Origin: an uncultured Clostridia bacterium
Lineage (GTDB): Bacteria > Bacillota > Clostridia > Christensenellales > Aristaeellaceae
Reading direction: 5' to 3'
Length of the DNA: 64,000 nucleotides
NCBI GenBank assembly: GCA_934663625.1
Contig: CAKUKP010000002.1
Coordinates: forward strand, 12,003-76,002
The position numbers and the translations under genes were made by a program. The notes beneath the pieces were generated by a model. It made no database searches, was not told where the DNA came from, and saw only the letters and a list, made by a program, of their open reading frames with translations. This document shows, one piece after another, positions 21,640-30,712 of the stretch (within the stretch, counting starts at the first letter, position 1; each line of letters starts with the position of its first letter).

Positions 21640-22470
21640 TTGCAAAATACAGAACGTAGCCCCTGCCTTCCTCCGAGGATACGCGGCGGTGCGATCGGTC
21701 GTAACCTTGCCTTCCTCCAATGATACGCGGCGGTGCGATTGGTCGTAGCCCCTGCCTTCCTCTGACGAGGAAGGTGGCAAAACCGCAGGTTTTGACGGAA
21801 GGAGAGATAACGTACCGATCGTTTTGCGCAGGTTTTCCGGTTCTGCGTCAGGAGTTCTCTCCCTCAGTCTGCACGCAAGCGTGCATCCAGCTCCCCCATC
21901 AGGTGGAGCCAAGAACGGTCTAACCCCTGTCTTCCTCTGATGATGTGCGGCAGCGCAGTCTGTCGTAGCCCCTGCCTTCCTCTGACGAGGAAGGTGTCAG
22001 CCGTAGGCTGACGGAAGGCGAGATAACGTACCTGCCGATTTGCGCAGGTTTTCAGGTTTTGTGTCAGGGCTTCTCTCCCTCAGTCAGCGGCAAATGCCGC
22101 TGACAGCTCCCCCATCAGGTGGAGCCAAGAACGGCCTAACCCCTGTCTTCCTCTGATGATGCGCGGCAGCGCGATCGGTCGTAACCTTGCCTTCCTCTGA
22201 CGAGGAAGGTGGCAAAACCGCAGGTTTTGACGGAAGGCGAGATAACGTACCTGCCGATTTGCGCAGATTTTCCGGTTCTGCGTCAGGAGTTCTCTCCCTC
22301 AGTCTGCACGCAAGCGTGCATCCAGCTCCCTTCAGCAGTCGCGTGCTGCTTGCAGCCCGCGACCAGCCCGCGCGAAACCTTCGGTTTTCAGTGCGGCGCT
22401 GCCGGAACTTTGCTTTACAAAGTCTCCGGTGCGTACCATCAGGTGGAGCCAAGGAAACGGCCTAGCTCCT
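21640..22470. repeat. Large array of mosaic intergenic repeats
   Basis: There is no real gene in this interval of over 800 bases. Three successive copies of a composite unit of about 230 bases occur. Each has a CTTCCTCTGACGAGGAAGG...ACGGAAGG module and a CTCTCCCTCAG...CAGCTCCC module. The hairpin between constant flanks changes from copy to copy: CAAAACCGCAGGTTTTG, TCAGCCGTAGGCTGA, TGCACGCAAGCGTGCA, CAGCGGCAAATGCCGCTG. A GCAGTCGCG...CCATCAGGTGGAGCC module ends the array. Confidence 0.75.
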
Positions 22471-22525
22471 GCGTTCTTCTCGGGTGGAGCCAGGAGAACG
22501 GCACAGCCCACATTTTTCCTTCGAT

Positions 22526-23278
22526 TCAATTGATCATCCGCGGCAGGTGCGCCTCCACCGCGCCGATGCGATCCGCCATCAGAATGCAGAAATCGTGCGT
22601 AGCTTCCGCGCGCGGCGTTTCCTCCAGCGCGAGGAAATCCTTTACCGGCGCGATCAGCTTTTCCACCGCATCGCAAAGCTCCGCCGATTGCATTTCATTG
22701 CGCCGCTCGCGCAGACGGCGGGTGATCAGGTCGCAGGCGCGCGCCAGATCGGCGTCGCCCGCGCGGCGCGCTTCATCGTTGAGCGCATCGCAGGATTCAT
22801 TCAAATCGCAGCGCACGCGATGATGCACGTGCGGCGTATCGCACGCCACGCCCTCCTCATTCAGCTGATCCACGATTTCGCGCACGTATTCGGGGCGGCT
22901 CTTGATCACGGCGCGGTACTTGTTCTGGTAGCGCAGCATCAGGCTGTGATCGCCGCCGGACAGCTTTTGCAGGCAGGAACGCACGCTCTGTCCCGCCGCG
23001 CGCGCGATCAGTACCTGCCGAATCAGCCAGTCCACCTGATCCTGCGTGAACGGTACGAACCGCGCGGTATGGGTGGTATCGCCGCGGTCGCGCACCTGCG
23101 CATAGTAATAATTGCGTATGCTGTTGGGGCGGCGGCCGGTTTCCCGCGCGATCTGTTCAAATACGCCCTTCAGCGGAAGCCCCTGCTGCTGCGCCGCGTC
23201 CGCGGTTTCCCACAGCAGCCTGTTTTCCGTTTCGCTCCATCCGGCACGGCGGCCGGTCTTCATGACAGCCTGTTCCAT
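22526..23278 (-). CDS. Myb/SANT-like DNA-binding protein, possibly RsfA-like
   Basis: The protein has 250 residues from ATG 23278, chosen because GGAGG lies 8 bases upstream; the open frame extends 48 bases further. Residues about 10-60 (GWSETENRLLWETADAA...RRPNSIRNYYY) look like a Myb/SANT helix-turn-helix with tryptophan and tyrosine in the usual places, as in RsfA-type prespore regulators. A second similar segment follows (FVPFTQDQVDWLIRQVL). The C-terminal half is helical. A regulatory or DNA-organising role is likely. The sporulation link is weak and rests on fold resemblance only. Confidence 0.65.
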   Translation of the reverse strand: MEQAVMKTGRRAGWSETENRLLWETADAAQQQGLPLKGVFEQIARETGRRPNSIRNYYYAQVRDRGDTTHTARFVPFTQDQVDWLIRQVLIARAAGQSVRSCLQKLSGGDHSLMLRYQNKYRAVIKSRPEYVREIVDQLNEEGVACDTPHVHHRVRCDLNESCDALNDEARRAGDADLARACDLITRRLRERRNEMQSAELCDAVEKLIAPVKDFLALEETPRAEATHDFCILMADRIGAVEAHLPRMIN

Positions 23279-23521
23279 TTTCGCATCCTCCAAACCCGAT
23301 GGCGTTGATCCTGAACCATCCGCCATTGCCTTGATAGTAAAGATTATGCACTTCGTGTGCGATAAATATACATTGCGCGATCATCTTCAAAAGTTTTTCA
23401 TAAGTTCCGCGGAATATGTCGAGCGCAATAGAGAATGCGATCGAACCGGATAGATTTCAATAAAAAATCCGGCACCGATTATAAACAAAATCGATGCCAG
23501 ACCATTATGGTTCGCGGTAAA

Positions 23522-25429
23522 TCAGGAAGCAGAAACGAGGCGAATCATCCGAACGGGGATTTCATCCTGCGCATCGAAGTTCAGCGTGAAGGTCGCCGTA
23601 TCTTCGGTCACGGTGAAGGGCAGTTCCGTTTCCGTGCCGTCCGCATCCAGCAGCTTCAGCGCATAGCCTTCCAGCAGTTTTGCGGGCAGGTGAATCTCCC
23701 CCGGCTCGGTCGGCTGGGTCAGCTTGCCGCTGTATTCAAAGCCCACGCTCAGAATGTGTTCTCCGTTCTGCAATTCATTCAGGCGCAGCACCGGTTCGCC
23801 CTGCGGCAGATGCTCCGCCTTTGCAGCGGCTTCTATGACCAGTGCAAGGCGCGCGCCGTCCGATACCTCGCCGCAGACGGGACAGAGTTCGAAAACATAG
23901 TCCTCCGCGTCCGCAAACAGCAGACGATATTCAAACGTTTCACATTCCACCTTGCCCGTGTGTCTGCAGCCTTCGCGGCGGCAATCGGCGCTGTGCGTGC
24001 CATCGCCGTTCGGCGACCATTCGCCGTACCAGTGCAGCAGCTTCTTCACCGGATTTTCGGTATAGCCATCCTCGCAGCGGGAGCAGGTGTAGCGGGTGTA
24101 GCCGCCCTTTCCACAGGTGGGCTGCACGACGGTCTTTTGATAATCGTGTCCCAACGCCGGAAGCTCCACATAGGTGGTGTAATCGCAGCGGGTGCAGGTA
24201 TCGTATTCGCCCCAGCCAATTTCGGTGCAGTTTGCCGCTTTCGCTTCGTGATGCACCAGATCGTGGTTATCCGGATCAATGGACAGTTCACTATAGGTGG
24301 TGTATTCGCAGCCATCGCGCTTGCAGGTTGCGTAAGCTTCCCAGCCCACTTCCGTACATGTTGCCGCCTTCGCTTCGTGATGCACGAGATCGTGGTTGTC
24401 CGGATCGATGGACAGTTCACTATAGGTGGTGTATTTGCAGCGGGTGCAGGTATCGTATTCGTTCCAGCCGATTTCCGTGCAGGTCGCTGCTTTCGCATCG
24501 TGCTGCACCGGATCGTGTCCCAGCGGCAGAAGCGGTTCTATGGGAGAAGTAAAATTACAGCGCTTGCAGGTGTAGTAAGCTTTCCAGCCCGCGTCCGTGC
24601 AGGTCGCTGCTTTCGCTTCGTGATGCACCAGATCATGATTCAGCGCGGGGAGTTCATGATATGTGGTATAATTGCAGCGTTTGCAGGTATCGTAATCATC
24701 CCAGCCTTTTTCAGTGCAGGTCGCCGCTTTTCCATCATGGTTCACAATATCATGGTTATTCGGAGCGATTTCACCATATTCCGCGCCGCATGTTGTGCAG
24801 ACGGCTTTTGCAATGCAGGTCGCCGTGCCGCCGGAGCAGGAATCCGTCTGGGTATGACTGCCATCGCGCTTGCAGGTGCGGGTATGGGCGCCGTTACCGT
24901 TGGACTTCCACTCGCCCCAATCGTGGTCAAGCGGAGAACCATAGGCAGCTTTGCATACGCTGCATACGGCCTTTTCGGTGCAGGTCGCCGTGCCGCCGGA
25001 GCAGGATTCCGTCTGGGTATGGCTGCTGTCGCGCTTGCATGTGCGGGTGTGCTCGCCGCTGCCGTTGGACTTCCACTCGCCCCAATCGTGATCAAGCGGA
25101 GCGCCATAGGCAGCTTTGCATACGCTGCATACAGCCTTTTCGGTGCAGGTCGCCGTGCCGCCGGAATGAGCCTGCAGCATGCTGGGGAGATTCATTTGTG
25201 CTCCACAACCGGGACATTCTAATTTCCCAACATGCCAACTATCATTAAAATTAACAATTTTAACAAGCTTATATGTCTGTGTTTGCTTACACGTGGGACA
25301 ATTGGTCTCATATTCTTTCGGCATTTCCGATGTGGGAGGAATTACCGCCATTGCAGGCAGACAGACGGTTGTGAACAGGGTCACCAGCATACCGCATATG
25401 AACAGCGCAAACAGAATTTTCTTCTTCAT
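23522..25429 (-). CDS. Cys-rich repeat secreted protein, copy 1
   Basis: The 635-residue exported protein starts at ATG 25429, behind AGGAGGATGAG. A signal peptide covers about 1-28. Two tandem units of about 55 residues (TATCTEKAVCSVCKAAYG...DHDWGEWK) follow. Then come six or seven units of about 40 residues with the pattern HDLVHHEAKAATCTE.GW..Y.TC.RC.YTTY. Each unit carries paired cysteines plus histidines, suggesting metal binding or disulfide-linked extracellular modules. The last 230 residues form a different domain that is almost identical to the C-terminus of the neighbouring paralogue. There is no sorting signal. The function is unknown. Confidence 0.8.
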   Translation of the reverse strand: MKKKILFALFICGMLVTLFTTVCLPAMAVIPPTSEMPKEYETNCPTCKQTQTYKLVKIVNFNDSWHVGKLECPGCGAQMNLPSMLQAHSGGTATCTEKAVCSVCKAAYGAPLDHDWGEWKSNGSGEHTRTCKRDSSHTQTESCSGGTATCTEKAVCSVCKAAYGSPLDHDWGEWKSNGNGAHTRTCKRDGSHTQTDSCSGGTATCIAKAVCTTCGAEYGEIAPNNHDIVNHDGKAATCTEKGWDDYDTCKRCNYTTYHELPALNHDLVHHEAKAATCTDAGWKAYYTCKRCNFTSPIEPLLPLGHDPVQHDAKAATCTEIGWNEYDTCTRCKYTTYSELSIDPDNHDLVHHEAKAATCTEVGWEAYATCKRDGCEYTTYSELSIDPDNHDLVHHEAKAANCTEIGWGEYDTCTRCDYTTYVELPALGHDYQKTVVQPTCGKGGYTRYTCSRCEDGYTENPVKKLLHWYGEWSPNGDGTHSADCRREGCRHTGKVECETFEYRLLFADAEDYVFELCPVCGEVSDGARLALVIEAAAKAEHLPQGEPVLRLNELQNGEHILSVGFEYSGKLTQPTEPGEIHLPAKLLEGYALKLLDADGTETELPFTVTEDTATFTLNFDAQDEIPVRMIRLVSAS

Positions 25430-25481
25430 CTCATCCTCCTGTTTCTCCCACGACGGGGACTTCATTTTGTCTTATATAAGC

Positions 25482-25510
25482 ATTATATCAGAAAGCATCT
25501 TACTTTGCAA
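25482..25510 (-). promoter_or_regulatory. Promoter of Cys-rich copy 1
   Basis: TTGCAA (25505-25510) and TATAAT (25482-25487) are 17 bp apart, with an extended TGA before the -10 element. Confidence 0.65.
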
Positions 25511-25546
25511 CCCTTTCAATGTATCAGAACCAATGACAATCTATGC

Positions 25547-25583
25547 AAAGACCCCGATGAGCGATGTACCCACCGAGGTCTTT
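25547..25583 (-). terminator. Terminator of Cys-rich copy 2
   Basis: AAAGACCCCGATGA (25547-25560) pairs imperfectly with CCGAGGTCTTT (25573-25583), 13 bases after the stop codon of the upstream paralogue and before the promoter of copy 1. Confidence 0.6.
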
Positions 25584-25595
25584 ATTCCTAAGGAA

Positions 25596-26957
25596 TCACT
25601 GAACGGGCACGAGATGAATCGCCCGGACGGGGATTTCATCCTGCGCATCGAAGTTCAGCGTGAAGGTCGCTGTATCTTCGGTCACGGTGAAGGGCAGTTC
25701 CGTTTCCGTGCCATCCGCATCCAACAGCTTCAGCGCGTAGCCTTTCAGCAGTTCCGCGGGCAGGTGAATCTCCACCGGCTCGACCGCTTGGGTCAGCTTG
25801 CCGCTGTATTCGAAGCCCACGCTCAGCATGCGTTCACCGTTTTGCAATTCATTCAGGCGCAATACCGGTTCGCCCTGCGGCAGATGCTCCGCCTGTGCTT
25901 TCGCTTCCGTTACCAGTGCAAGGCGCGCGCCGTCCGATACTTCGCCGCAGACGGGGCAAAGTCCGAAAATGTAATCCTCCGCGTCCGCAAACAGCAGGCG
26001 GTATTCAAACGTTTTGCATTCCACCTTGCCCGTGTGCTTGCATCCCCCGCGGCGGCAATCGGCGCTGTGCGTGCCATCGCCGTTCGGCGACCATTCGCCG
26101 TACCAGTGCAGCAGCTTCTTCACCGGATTTTCGGTGTAGGTATCCTCGCAGCGAGAGCAGGTATAGCGGGTGTAGCCATCTTTTTCGCAGGTGGGCTGCA
26201 CGACGGTCTTTTGATAATCGTGTCCCAGCTCCGGAAGTTCCACATAGGTGGTGTAATCGCAGCGGGTGCATGCATCGTATTCGTCCCAGCCGATTTCGGT
26301 ACAGGTCGGCGTTTTCGCATCATGATGCACCAGATCGTGATTATTCGGATCGACAGGCAGTTCTTTATACGTAGTATAATTGCAGCCCTCGCGCTTGCAG
26401 GTTTTATACGCCTCCCAACCGATTTCCGTACAGGTAGGCGCTTTCCCATCATGACCTTCCAGATCATGGTTATCCGGATTTGTATTGCCGCTGGAAGTTT
26501 CGTACTGGTAGCCGCAATCGGTACAAGTTCTGAGCCGGACTGCCGGAGATACGCAGGTGGCCTCGGACTTCAGATACTCCGAAAATGAATGAGGTGTTTT
26601 TGCCTCTTCCGCACTGCATTGTGTGCAGCTGCGCCAGTGCCCGTCGGCGTTGTACTTCCACTGACCCCAGCTATGCTCCTTAAGCTCGCCATATTGCTGA
26701 TAACACCGGCTGCATCTTGCCTTTCGGGTGCATGTGGCTCCGCTTTGCGTCCAATGGTTTTCCCAGATTTCTCTGAAGCATTTGTTACATCTTATTTTAT
26801 GCTGCGTATCATTATAGTTTCCATCCCCGACCGCGAGATAGTAGCCTTCGTCCGCTTCACATTCCGCGCCGGTGTCCGGTCTGGTATGCGCCATTGCGGC
26901 GGTTGCCGCACAGATCAGCACCATCGCCAGCAGACATGCAACGAACCATTTTTTCAT
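25596..26957 (-). CDS. Cys-rich repeat secreted protein, copy 2
   Basis: The 453-residue paralogue of the next gene has its own signal peptide (about 1-23, ending AMA-HTRP). It has fewer repeats: a distinct N-terminal CxxC-rich region, one HSWGQWK unit and three HDL..HD.K.PTCTEIGW units. The terminal 230 residues are nearly identical to copy 1, at the DNA level as well (25615-26260 against 23540-24160). This marks a recent duplication or ongoing gene conversion. No anchor is present. The start is ATG 26957 behind GGGGAGGG. A structured leader with a possible attenuator lies upstream. Confidence 0.8.
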   Translation of the reverse strand: MKKWFVACLLAMVLICAATAAMAHTRPDTGAECEADEGYYLAVGDGNYNDTQHKIRCNKCFREIWENHWTQSGATCTRKARCSRCYQQYGELKEHSWGQWKYNADGHWRSCTQCSAEEAKTPHSFSEYLKSEATCVSPAVRLRTCTDCGYQYETSSGNTNPDNHDLEGHDGKAPTCTEIGWEAYKTCKREGCNYTTYKELPVDPNNHDLVHHDAKTPTCTEIGWDEYDACTRCDYTTYVELPELGHDYQKTVVQPTCEKDGYTRYTCSRCEDTYTENPVKKLLHWYGEWSPNGDGTHSADCRRGGCKHTGKVECKTFEYRLLFADAEDYIFGLCPVCGEVSDGARLALVTEAKAQAEHLPQGEPVLRLNELQNGERMLSVGFEYSGKLTQAVEPVEIHLPAELLKGYALKLLDADGTETELPFTVTEDTATFTLNFDAQDEIPVRAIHLVPVQ

Positions 26958-27005
26958 GTTTTTTCCCTCCCCAAATTTCTAAATTGATCTGTTTTCTCCT
27001 GTATC

Positions 27006-27200
27006 AAAAAACCGCTGGCCGCAGGCAAAAAGCCCGCGCTCGGCGGTCAATTGGCTCGATAATATGAAATAAGGGCGGAGCTATCCCCCGCCGGTATGCC
27101 GATCGGAGGATCACAGCCGTCATCATGGTTGTCAGGCTCCCTTCTGCAGCGATACAAAATATCAGTCGATCGTGCGTGTAAATTCATATTATTTAGTGTA
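27006..27200 (-). ncRNA. Structured leader with attenuator-like hairpin
   Basis: Between the promoter at 27195-27223 and the start at 26957 lies an untranslated stretch of about 230 bases. Its last hairpin pairs ACCGC (27011-27015) with GCGGT (27043-27047) around an inner GC stem and is followed on the minus strand by a run of six T, as in a terminator. A second hairpin, GGCGG/CCGCC, lies at 27074-27092. This layout is what a riboswitch or attenuator would show, but I cannot match it to a known class. Confidence 0.45.
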
Positions 27201-27223
27201 TCAGAAAACGTGACGGTTTTCAA
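27195..27223 (-). promoter_or_regulatory. Promoter of the Cys-rich copy 2 leader
   Basis: TTGAAA (27218-27223) and TACACT (27195-27200) are 17 bp apart on the minus strand. Confidence 0.5.
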
Positions 27224-27366
27224 GCGTTCCATGCCCGAACCATGAAATTTCGTTCCAATTTTATAAAACGGTCAAGAAATTAACATATGTTTCCTTTCTG
27301 TATATCCGTTTCCCGTTGGGATTGCAGCGGCTGTATAGAACAGTTTCCCCCGCCCGCGGCGAGCGC

Positions 27367-27395
27367 TTGCGAAATGCGCGCAAATGCGGTACAAT
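27367..27395 (+). promoter_or_regulatory. Promoter of the DUF2148 operon
   Basis: TTGCGA (27367-27372) and TACAAT (27390-27395) are 17 bp apart, about 38 bases before the start codon. Confidence 0.6.
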
Positions 27396-27432
27396 AGAAT
27401 ATAGAAAATACCGATCGAGAGGAGATTGAGCC

Positions 27433-27975
27433 ATGACTTACAGTTCTGCTGAAATGGAAATGCGGGCGGTATTGAACGCCGCCGCACAGATCTGCGCCGC
27501 GGCGCGCACCGCGCCGAAGGCGAGGGGAATCGACGTAATCCGCACCATCGTACTTACGGATCAGCACAAGGCGGCGCTGACGGCGGAAATGCGGCGCGTC
27601 GGCGCGGAATATGACGCATCGTTTTTGCTGCGCGACGCGGACAATATCGATGCGGCGCAGGCGGTAATCCTGATCGGCGCGGTGGAGGGCAAGCGCGGGC
27701 TGAACGACCTGTGCGGCTATTGCCACTTTGCCAACTGCGCGGATTGCGAACAGAAGGGCGGCATGTGCGCCATGGACGGCGTGGACGTGGGCATCGCGCT
27801 GGGCAGCGCGGCGGCGATGGCGGCCGATCTGCGCATGGACAATCGCATTCTGTTCTCCGCCGGACGCGCGGCGATCAATCTAAAGCTGCTGGGCGACGGC
27901 GTGGGACAGGTATTCGCGCTGCCGCTGAGCGTATCCGGCAAGAGCGTATTTTTTGACAGAAAACCGAAAAAATGA
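27433..27975 (+). CDS. DUF2148 ferredoxin-like domain protein
   Basis: The 180-residue protein matches the DUF2148 (COG4739) family. An N-terminal helical part has the conserved TAPKARGID.I segment. A cysteine cluster, CGYCHFANCADCEQKGGMCAMD (about 97-118), suits an iron-sulfur or zinc centre. The C-terminus has the GSAAAMAADLRMDNRI.FS.G segment. The biochemical role is unknown, but the family is common in anaerobes. ATG 27433 follows GAGAGGAGATTGAGCC. The nucleotidyltransferase starts 13 bases after its stop, so they are probably co-transcribed. Confidence 0.85.
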   Translation: MTYSSAEMEMRAVLNAAAQICAAARTAPKARGIDVIRTIVLTDQHKAALTAEMRRVGAEYDASFLLRDADNIDAAQAVILIGAVEGKRGLNDLCGYCHFANCADCEQKGGMCAMDGVDVGIALGSAAAMAADLRMDNRILFSAGRAAINLKLLGDGVGQVFALPLSVSGKSVFFDRKPKK

Positions 27976-27988
27976 AAGGCAGCCGACT

Positions 27989-28900
27989 ATGAAAAAACCA
28001 ACGCTTGTGATTATGGCGGCGGGCATGGGCAGCCGCTTCGGCGGATGCAAACAGATCACCCCTGTGGATGACCGCGGCCACATCATCATCGATTATTCCA
28101 TTTACGATGCGATTCGCGCGGGCTTCGGTCAGGTAATCTGCATCATCAAGCCGGAAATGGAGGCGGACTTCCGCGCCGCCATCGGCGATCGCATCGCCAA
28201 ATCCGTGGATTTGAAATACGCCTATCAGACCATCGATCGCCTGCCCGACGGCTATCGCGTTCCGGAGGGGCGCGTAAAGCCCTGGGGCACGGCGCACGCG
28301 GTATTGTGCGCGGCGGATCAGATCGAGGGCGATTTTGCCGCGATCAACGCCGATGATTTCTACGGCCGCGGCGCATTTCAGGCGGCGCACGATTTCCTCA
28401 CCGCGCCGCACGCACCCAACGATCATGCGATGGTCGGCTATCGGATTGAAAACACGCTGACCGAAAACGGCTATGTTTCGCGCGGCGTTTGCGAAACCGA
28501 CGATCGCCACATGCTGACCCGCATCACCGAGCGCGTACATATCGAACCGCGCGAGGGCGGCGCGGCGTTTACCGAGGACGGCGAAAGCTATACCTTCCTG
28601 CCCGCGGGCACGATGGTTTCGATGAACATGTGGGCGTTCAGCCACAGCATTCTGGATGAAATGCGGGCGCGGTTTGCCGATTTTCTGGATACGAAGGCCG
28701 CCGAAAACCCGATGAAGGCGGAATATTATCTGCCCAGCGTGCCCGATCAGCTGATTCGCGAGGGCAAGGCGCAGGTGCGCGTGCTGCCGGTGCACGAACG
28801 CTGGTACGGCGTGACCTACCACGATGACCTTGCACACATCAACGAAGCCATGCGCAGGCTGTGCGCAGACGGGACGTATCCCGAAAAGCTATGGCAGTAA
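27989..28900 (+). CDS. NDP-sugar-type nucleotidyltransferase
   Basis: The 303-residue protein is related to NTP-transferases. MAAGMGSRFGGCKQ (about 8-21) is the nucleotide-binding signature loop, although the usual Lys comes after a Cys. WGTAHAVLCA and AINADDFYG supply the sugar-phosphate and metal sites. It probably couples a sugar or similar phosphate to a nucleotide, but the sugar cannot be named. I use ATG 27989 because GAAAGGCAG precedes it. It is second in a three-gene run, and its last 10 bases overlap the next start. Confidence 0.8.
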   Translation: MKKPTLVIMAAGMGSRFGGCKQITPVDDRGHIIIDYSIYDAIRAGFGQVICIIKPEMEADFRAAIGDRIAKSVDLKYAYQTIDRLPDGYRVPEGRVKPWGTAHAVLCAADQIEGDFAAINADDFYGRGAFQAAHDFLTAPHAPNDHAMVGYRIENTLTENGYVSRGVCETDDRHMLTRITERVHIEPREGGAAFTEDGESYTFLPAGTMVSMNMWAFSHSILDEMRARFADFLDTKAAENPMKAEYYLPSVPDQLIREGKAQVRVLPVHERWYGVTYHDDLAHINEAMRRLCADGTYPEKLWQ

Positions 28901-30423
28901 AGCTTCTCGCGGCGCTGTGCGCGCTGCTGTTGGCGTTCGGCTGCGCGTGCGCAGAGGAAAATGCTGCATATTTATCCTCCGGCGGCTTCATCGCGCAGGC
29001 GCAGAATGATGATCTGTATATCGCCGATGCATCCGGCATACTGCGCGTATCGGGAAATAACGCAGCACGCATTACCGAGGGCGCTGCAACGAATCTGCAA
29101 ATCGCGGATGGCGCGCTGTATTACACCGATTCCGCCTACGATGAAAACGGCAATCGCACGGTATCGATTCGCCGCATCGATCTTGAAACCGGCGAAAACA
29201 CCTGCATCGGCGATCCCCTGCCCGCGGGCACGGATTTTGAATACGACGCGAATTACTTCTATCTGACACGCCATACATCGCGGTACGGCTACGGCGATCT
29301 TGCCGTGCGCGGCGATACCATCTATTTCATCGGCGATGATGAAACGCCCGGCGCGACCCGCACGGAATGCATCGATTGGAACGACGCCGCCGGACATACG
29401 GGCTATCGCACGGAATACGAAAGCTGCGCGGCGGTATACCGCATGGATCTGAACGGCGAAAACCGCGAAATGCTGATTCCCCATCTGGGCAACGGCGCGA
29501 ACGTTCACATGATCGTGACCGAGGATCAGATCATCGTATCCACCTGCTGGCAGAGCGCGGTATCGGATGAAGCGTTTGTGAACTTCATCCGGTACGATTT
29601 AACCGGCGCGCCGCTTGAGATGATCGCAAATCCATCGCCCGATCGCCACAGCCGCGTTTACCGCGAGGATCAGGAATTTACCTGCACCGTGGACGCGCTG
29701 CTGACGAACGGCGATACGATCTATGCATCCATCGCGGTGTCCGGCGGCGAAAGCGCCGCTTCGTACCTCGCGGATGTAAGCGATATGAATACGGCGCTGG
29801 CGTATGAAGCGTATTATACGCCGTCCGCGCTGTGCGGCGATACGATCATCTATCTGACCAGCGATGTGCAGAACACGCAATGGGAGGATCGAATTCCCTA
29901 CACGCTGCGCCTGATGGCGCGCGATGCGCGCGGCGATCGCTGCATCGCCTACATTCCCGCGGAATACGCCGCCTACGGAATGCAGATTTCGGCGCTGGGC
30001 GATTGGGCGTATCTGAACATGAACGGTACGCTGCTGCGCGTTCGCCTGAGCGGCGATATGCCGCAGCTGCTGACGGAGAACGGCTTTGCCGATGCGGAGG
30101 CCTTTGCGCCCGCGCAGTACGCCGCCGCGGAATATCCCGATCCCGATGCGGAACCGGAAACGGAGGAAATGATTCCCTATCTTCTGCCCGGCAGCGATAC
30201 GCGCCTGTACACGGAGGATGAATTATCCATCTATGATCATGATCTTCTGAAGCGGATGCGCGATGAAATTCCGGCGCGGCACGGCTACGTATTTCCCGAT
30301 CCCGCCGACAGCGCCTATTTTGAACAATCCGGCTGGTATCAGCCCGATCCCGATTTTTCGCTGGACGAGCTTACCGATATCGAGCGCGCAAACATGAAAA
30401 CCATCGATGCGATGCTGCAATAA
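28891..30423 (+). CDS. Exported beta-propeller-like protein with C-terminal YARHG domain
   Basis: The 510-residue protein starts at ATG 28891, overlapping the nucleotidyltransferase stop. A signal peptide ends near GCACAEE; the Cys is not in a good lipobox. Residues about 30-420 contain repeated strands of the type NDLYIAD.SG and GDTIYFIGDD, like DUF5050 or other propeller repeats that read out surface ligands. The last 80 residues are a YARHG domain with the diagnostic ARHGYVF and a trailing helix ending DIERANMKTIDAML. YARHG domains occur on extracellular proteins of Firmicutes. The role is unknown. A bidirectional terminator follows. Confidence 0.82.
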   Translation: MAVKLLAALCALLLAFGCACAEENAAYLSSGGFIAQAQNDDLYIADASGILRVSGNNAARITEGAATNLQIADGALYYTDSAYDENGNRTVSIRRIDLETGENTCIGDPLPAGTDFEYDANYFYLTRHTSRYGYGDLAVRGDTIYFIGDDETPGATRTECIDWNDAAGHTGYRTEYESCAAVYRMDLNGENREMLIPHLGNGANVHMIVTEDQIIVSTCWQSAVSDEAFVNFIRYDLTGAPLEMIANPSPDRHSRVYREDQEFTCTVDALLTNGDTIYASIAVSGGESAASYLADVSDMNTALAYEAYYTPSALCGDTIIYLTSDVQNTQWEDRIPYTLRLMARDARGDRCIAYIPAEYAAYGMQISALGDWAYLNMNGTLLRVRLSGDMPQLLTENGFADAEAFAPAQYAAAEYPDPDAEPETEEMIPYLLPGSDTRLYTEDELSIYDHDLLKRMRDEIPARHGYVFPDPADSAYFEQSGWYQPDPDFSLDELTDIERANMKTIDAMLQ

Positions 30424-30432
30424 AGGTGCGAA

Positions 30433-30470
30433 AAGCCTCCTCTGAGAAAAACTCAGGGGAGGCTTCTTTT
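30433..30470. terminator. Bidirectional terminator
   Basis: AAGCCTCCTCTGAG (30433-30446) and CTCAGGGGAGGCTT (30452-30465) form a stem around five A. A T-rich tail is present in both directions. It serves the YARHG gene and the convergent opp operon. Confidence 0.85.
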
Positions 30471-30476
30471 GTATGC

Positions 30477-30710
30477 CTATTGAAACCAGATTTTATCACA
30501 GAACAGGATAAACAGGAAATAGCCCACGGCGAACACGGCGCAGACCAGCAGCGCCGCCGCCAGCACGCCCGCGATCACGGATCGGGTTTCCCGCGGGGTC
30601 AGCTTGGGGCGATCGCTCTTTTCGCCCGCCGGCCGATACCATGGCATTCCATCCACATTCATATTTACGATGGTGCGTCCGTCATCATCATCGTATTGCC
30701 TGCGCGCCAC
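30477..30710 (-). CDS. Small single-pass membrane protein at the end of the opp operon
   Basis: The 77-residue product has an acidic and charged N-terminus (about 1-43) and one membrane segment (about 45-70), predicted N-terminus inside. It begins with GTG at 30710, 2 bases after the OppF stop, with AAGGGTG upstream, so it is translated with the importer. I do not recognise a family. It may assist the transporter, by position only. Confidence 0.6.
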   Translation of the reverse strand: MARRQYDDDDGRTIVNMNVDGMPWYRPAGEKSDRPKLTPRETRSVIAGVLAAALLVCAVFAVGYFLFILFCDKIWFQ

Positions 30711-30712
30711 GG

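Noticed and set aside
21640..22470. CRISPR array
   Set aside because: The repeats are long, in composite modules with palindromic cores, and there are no unique spacers of constant length and no cas genes.
27047..27232. 61-residue minus-strand protein in the leader region
   Set aside because: It has no ribosome binding site and overlaps the structured leader. It is more likely untranslated.
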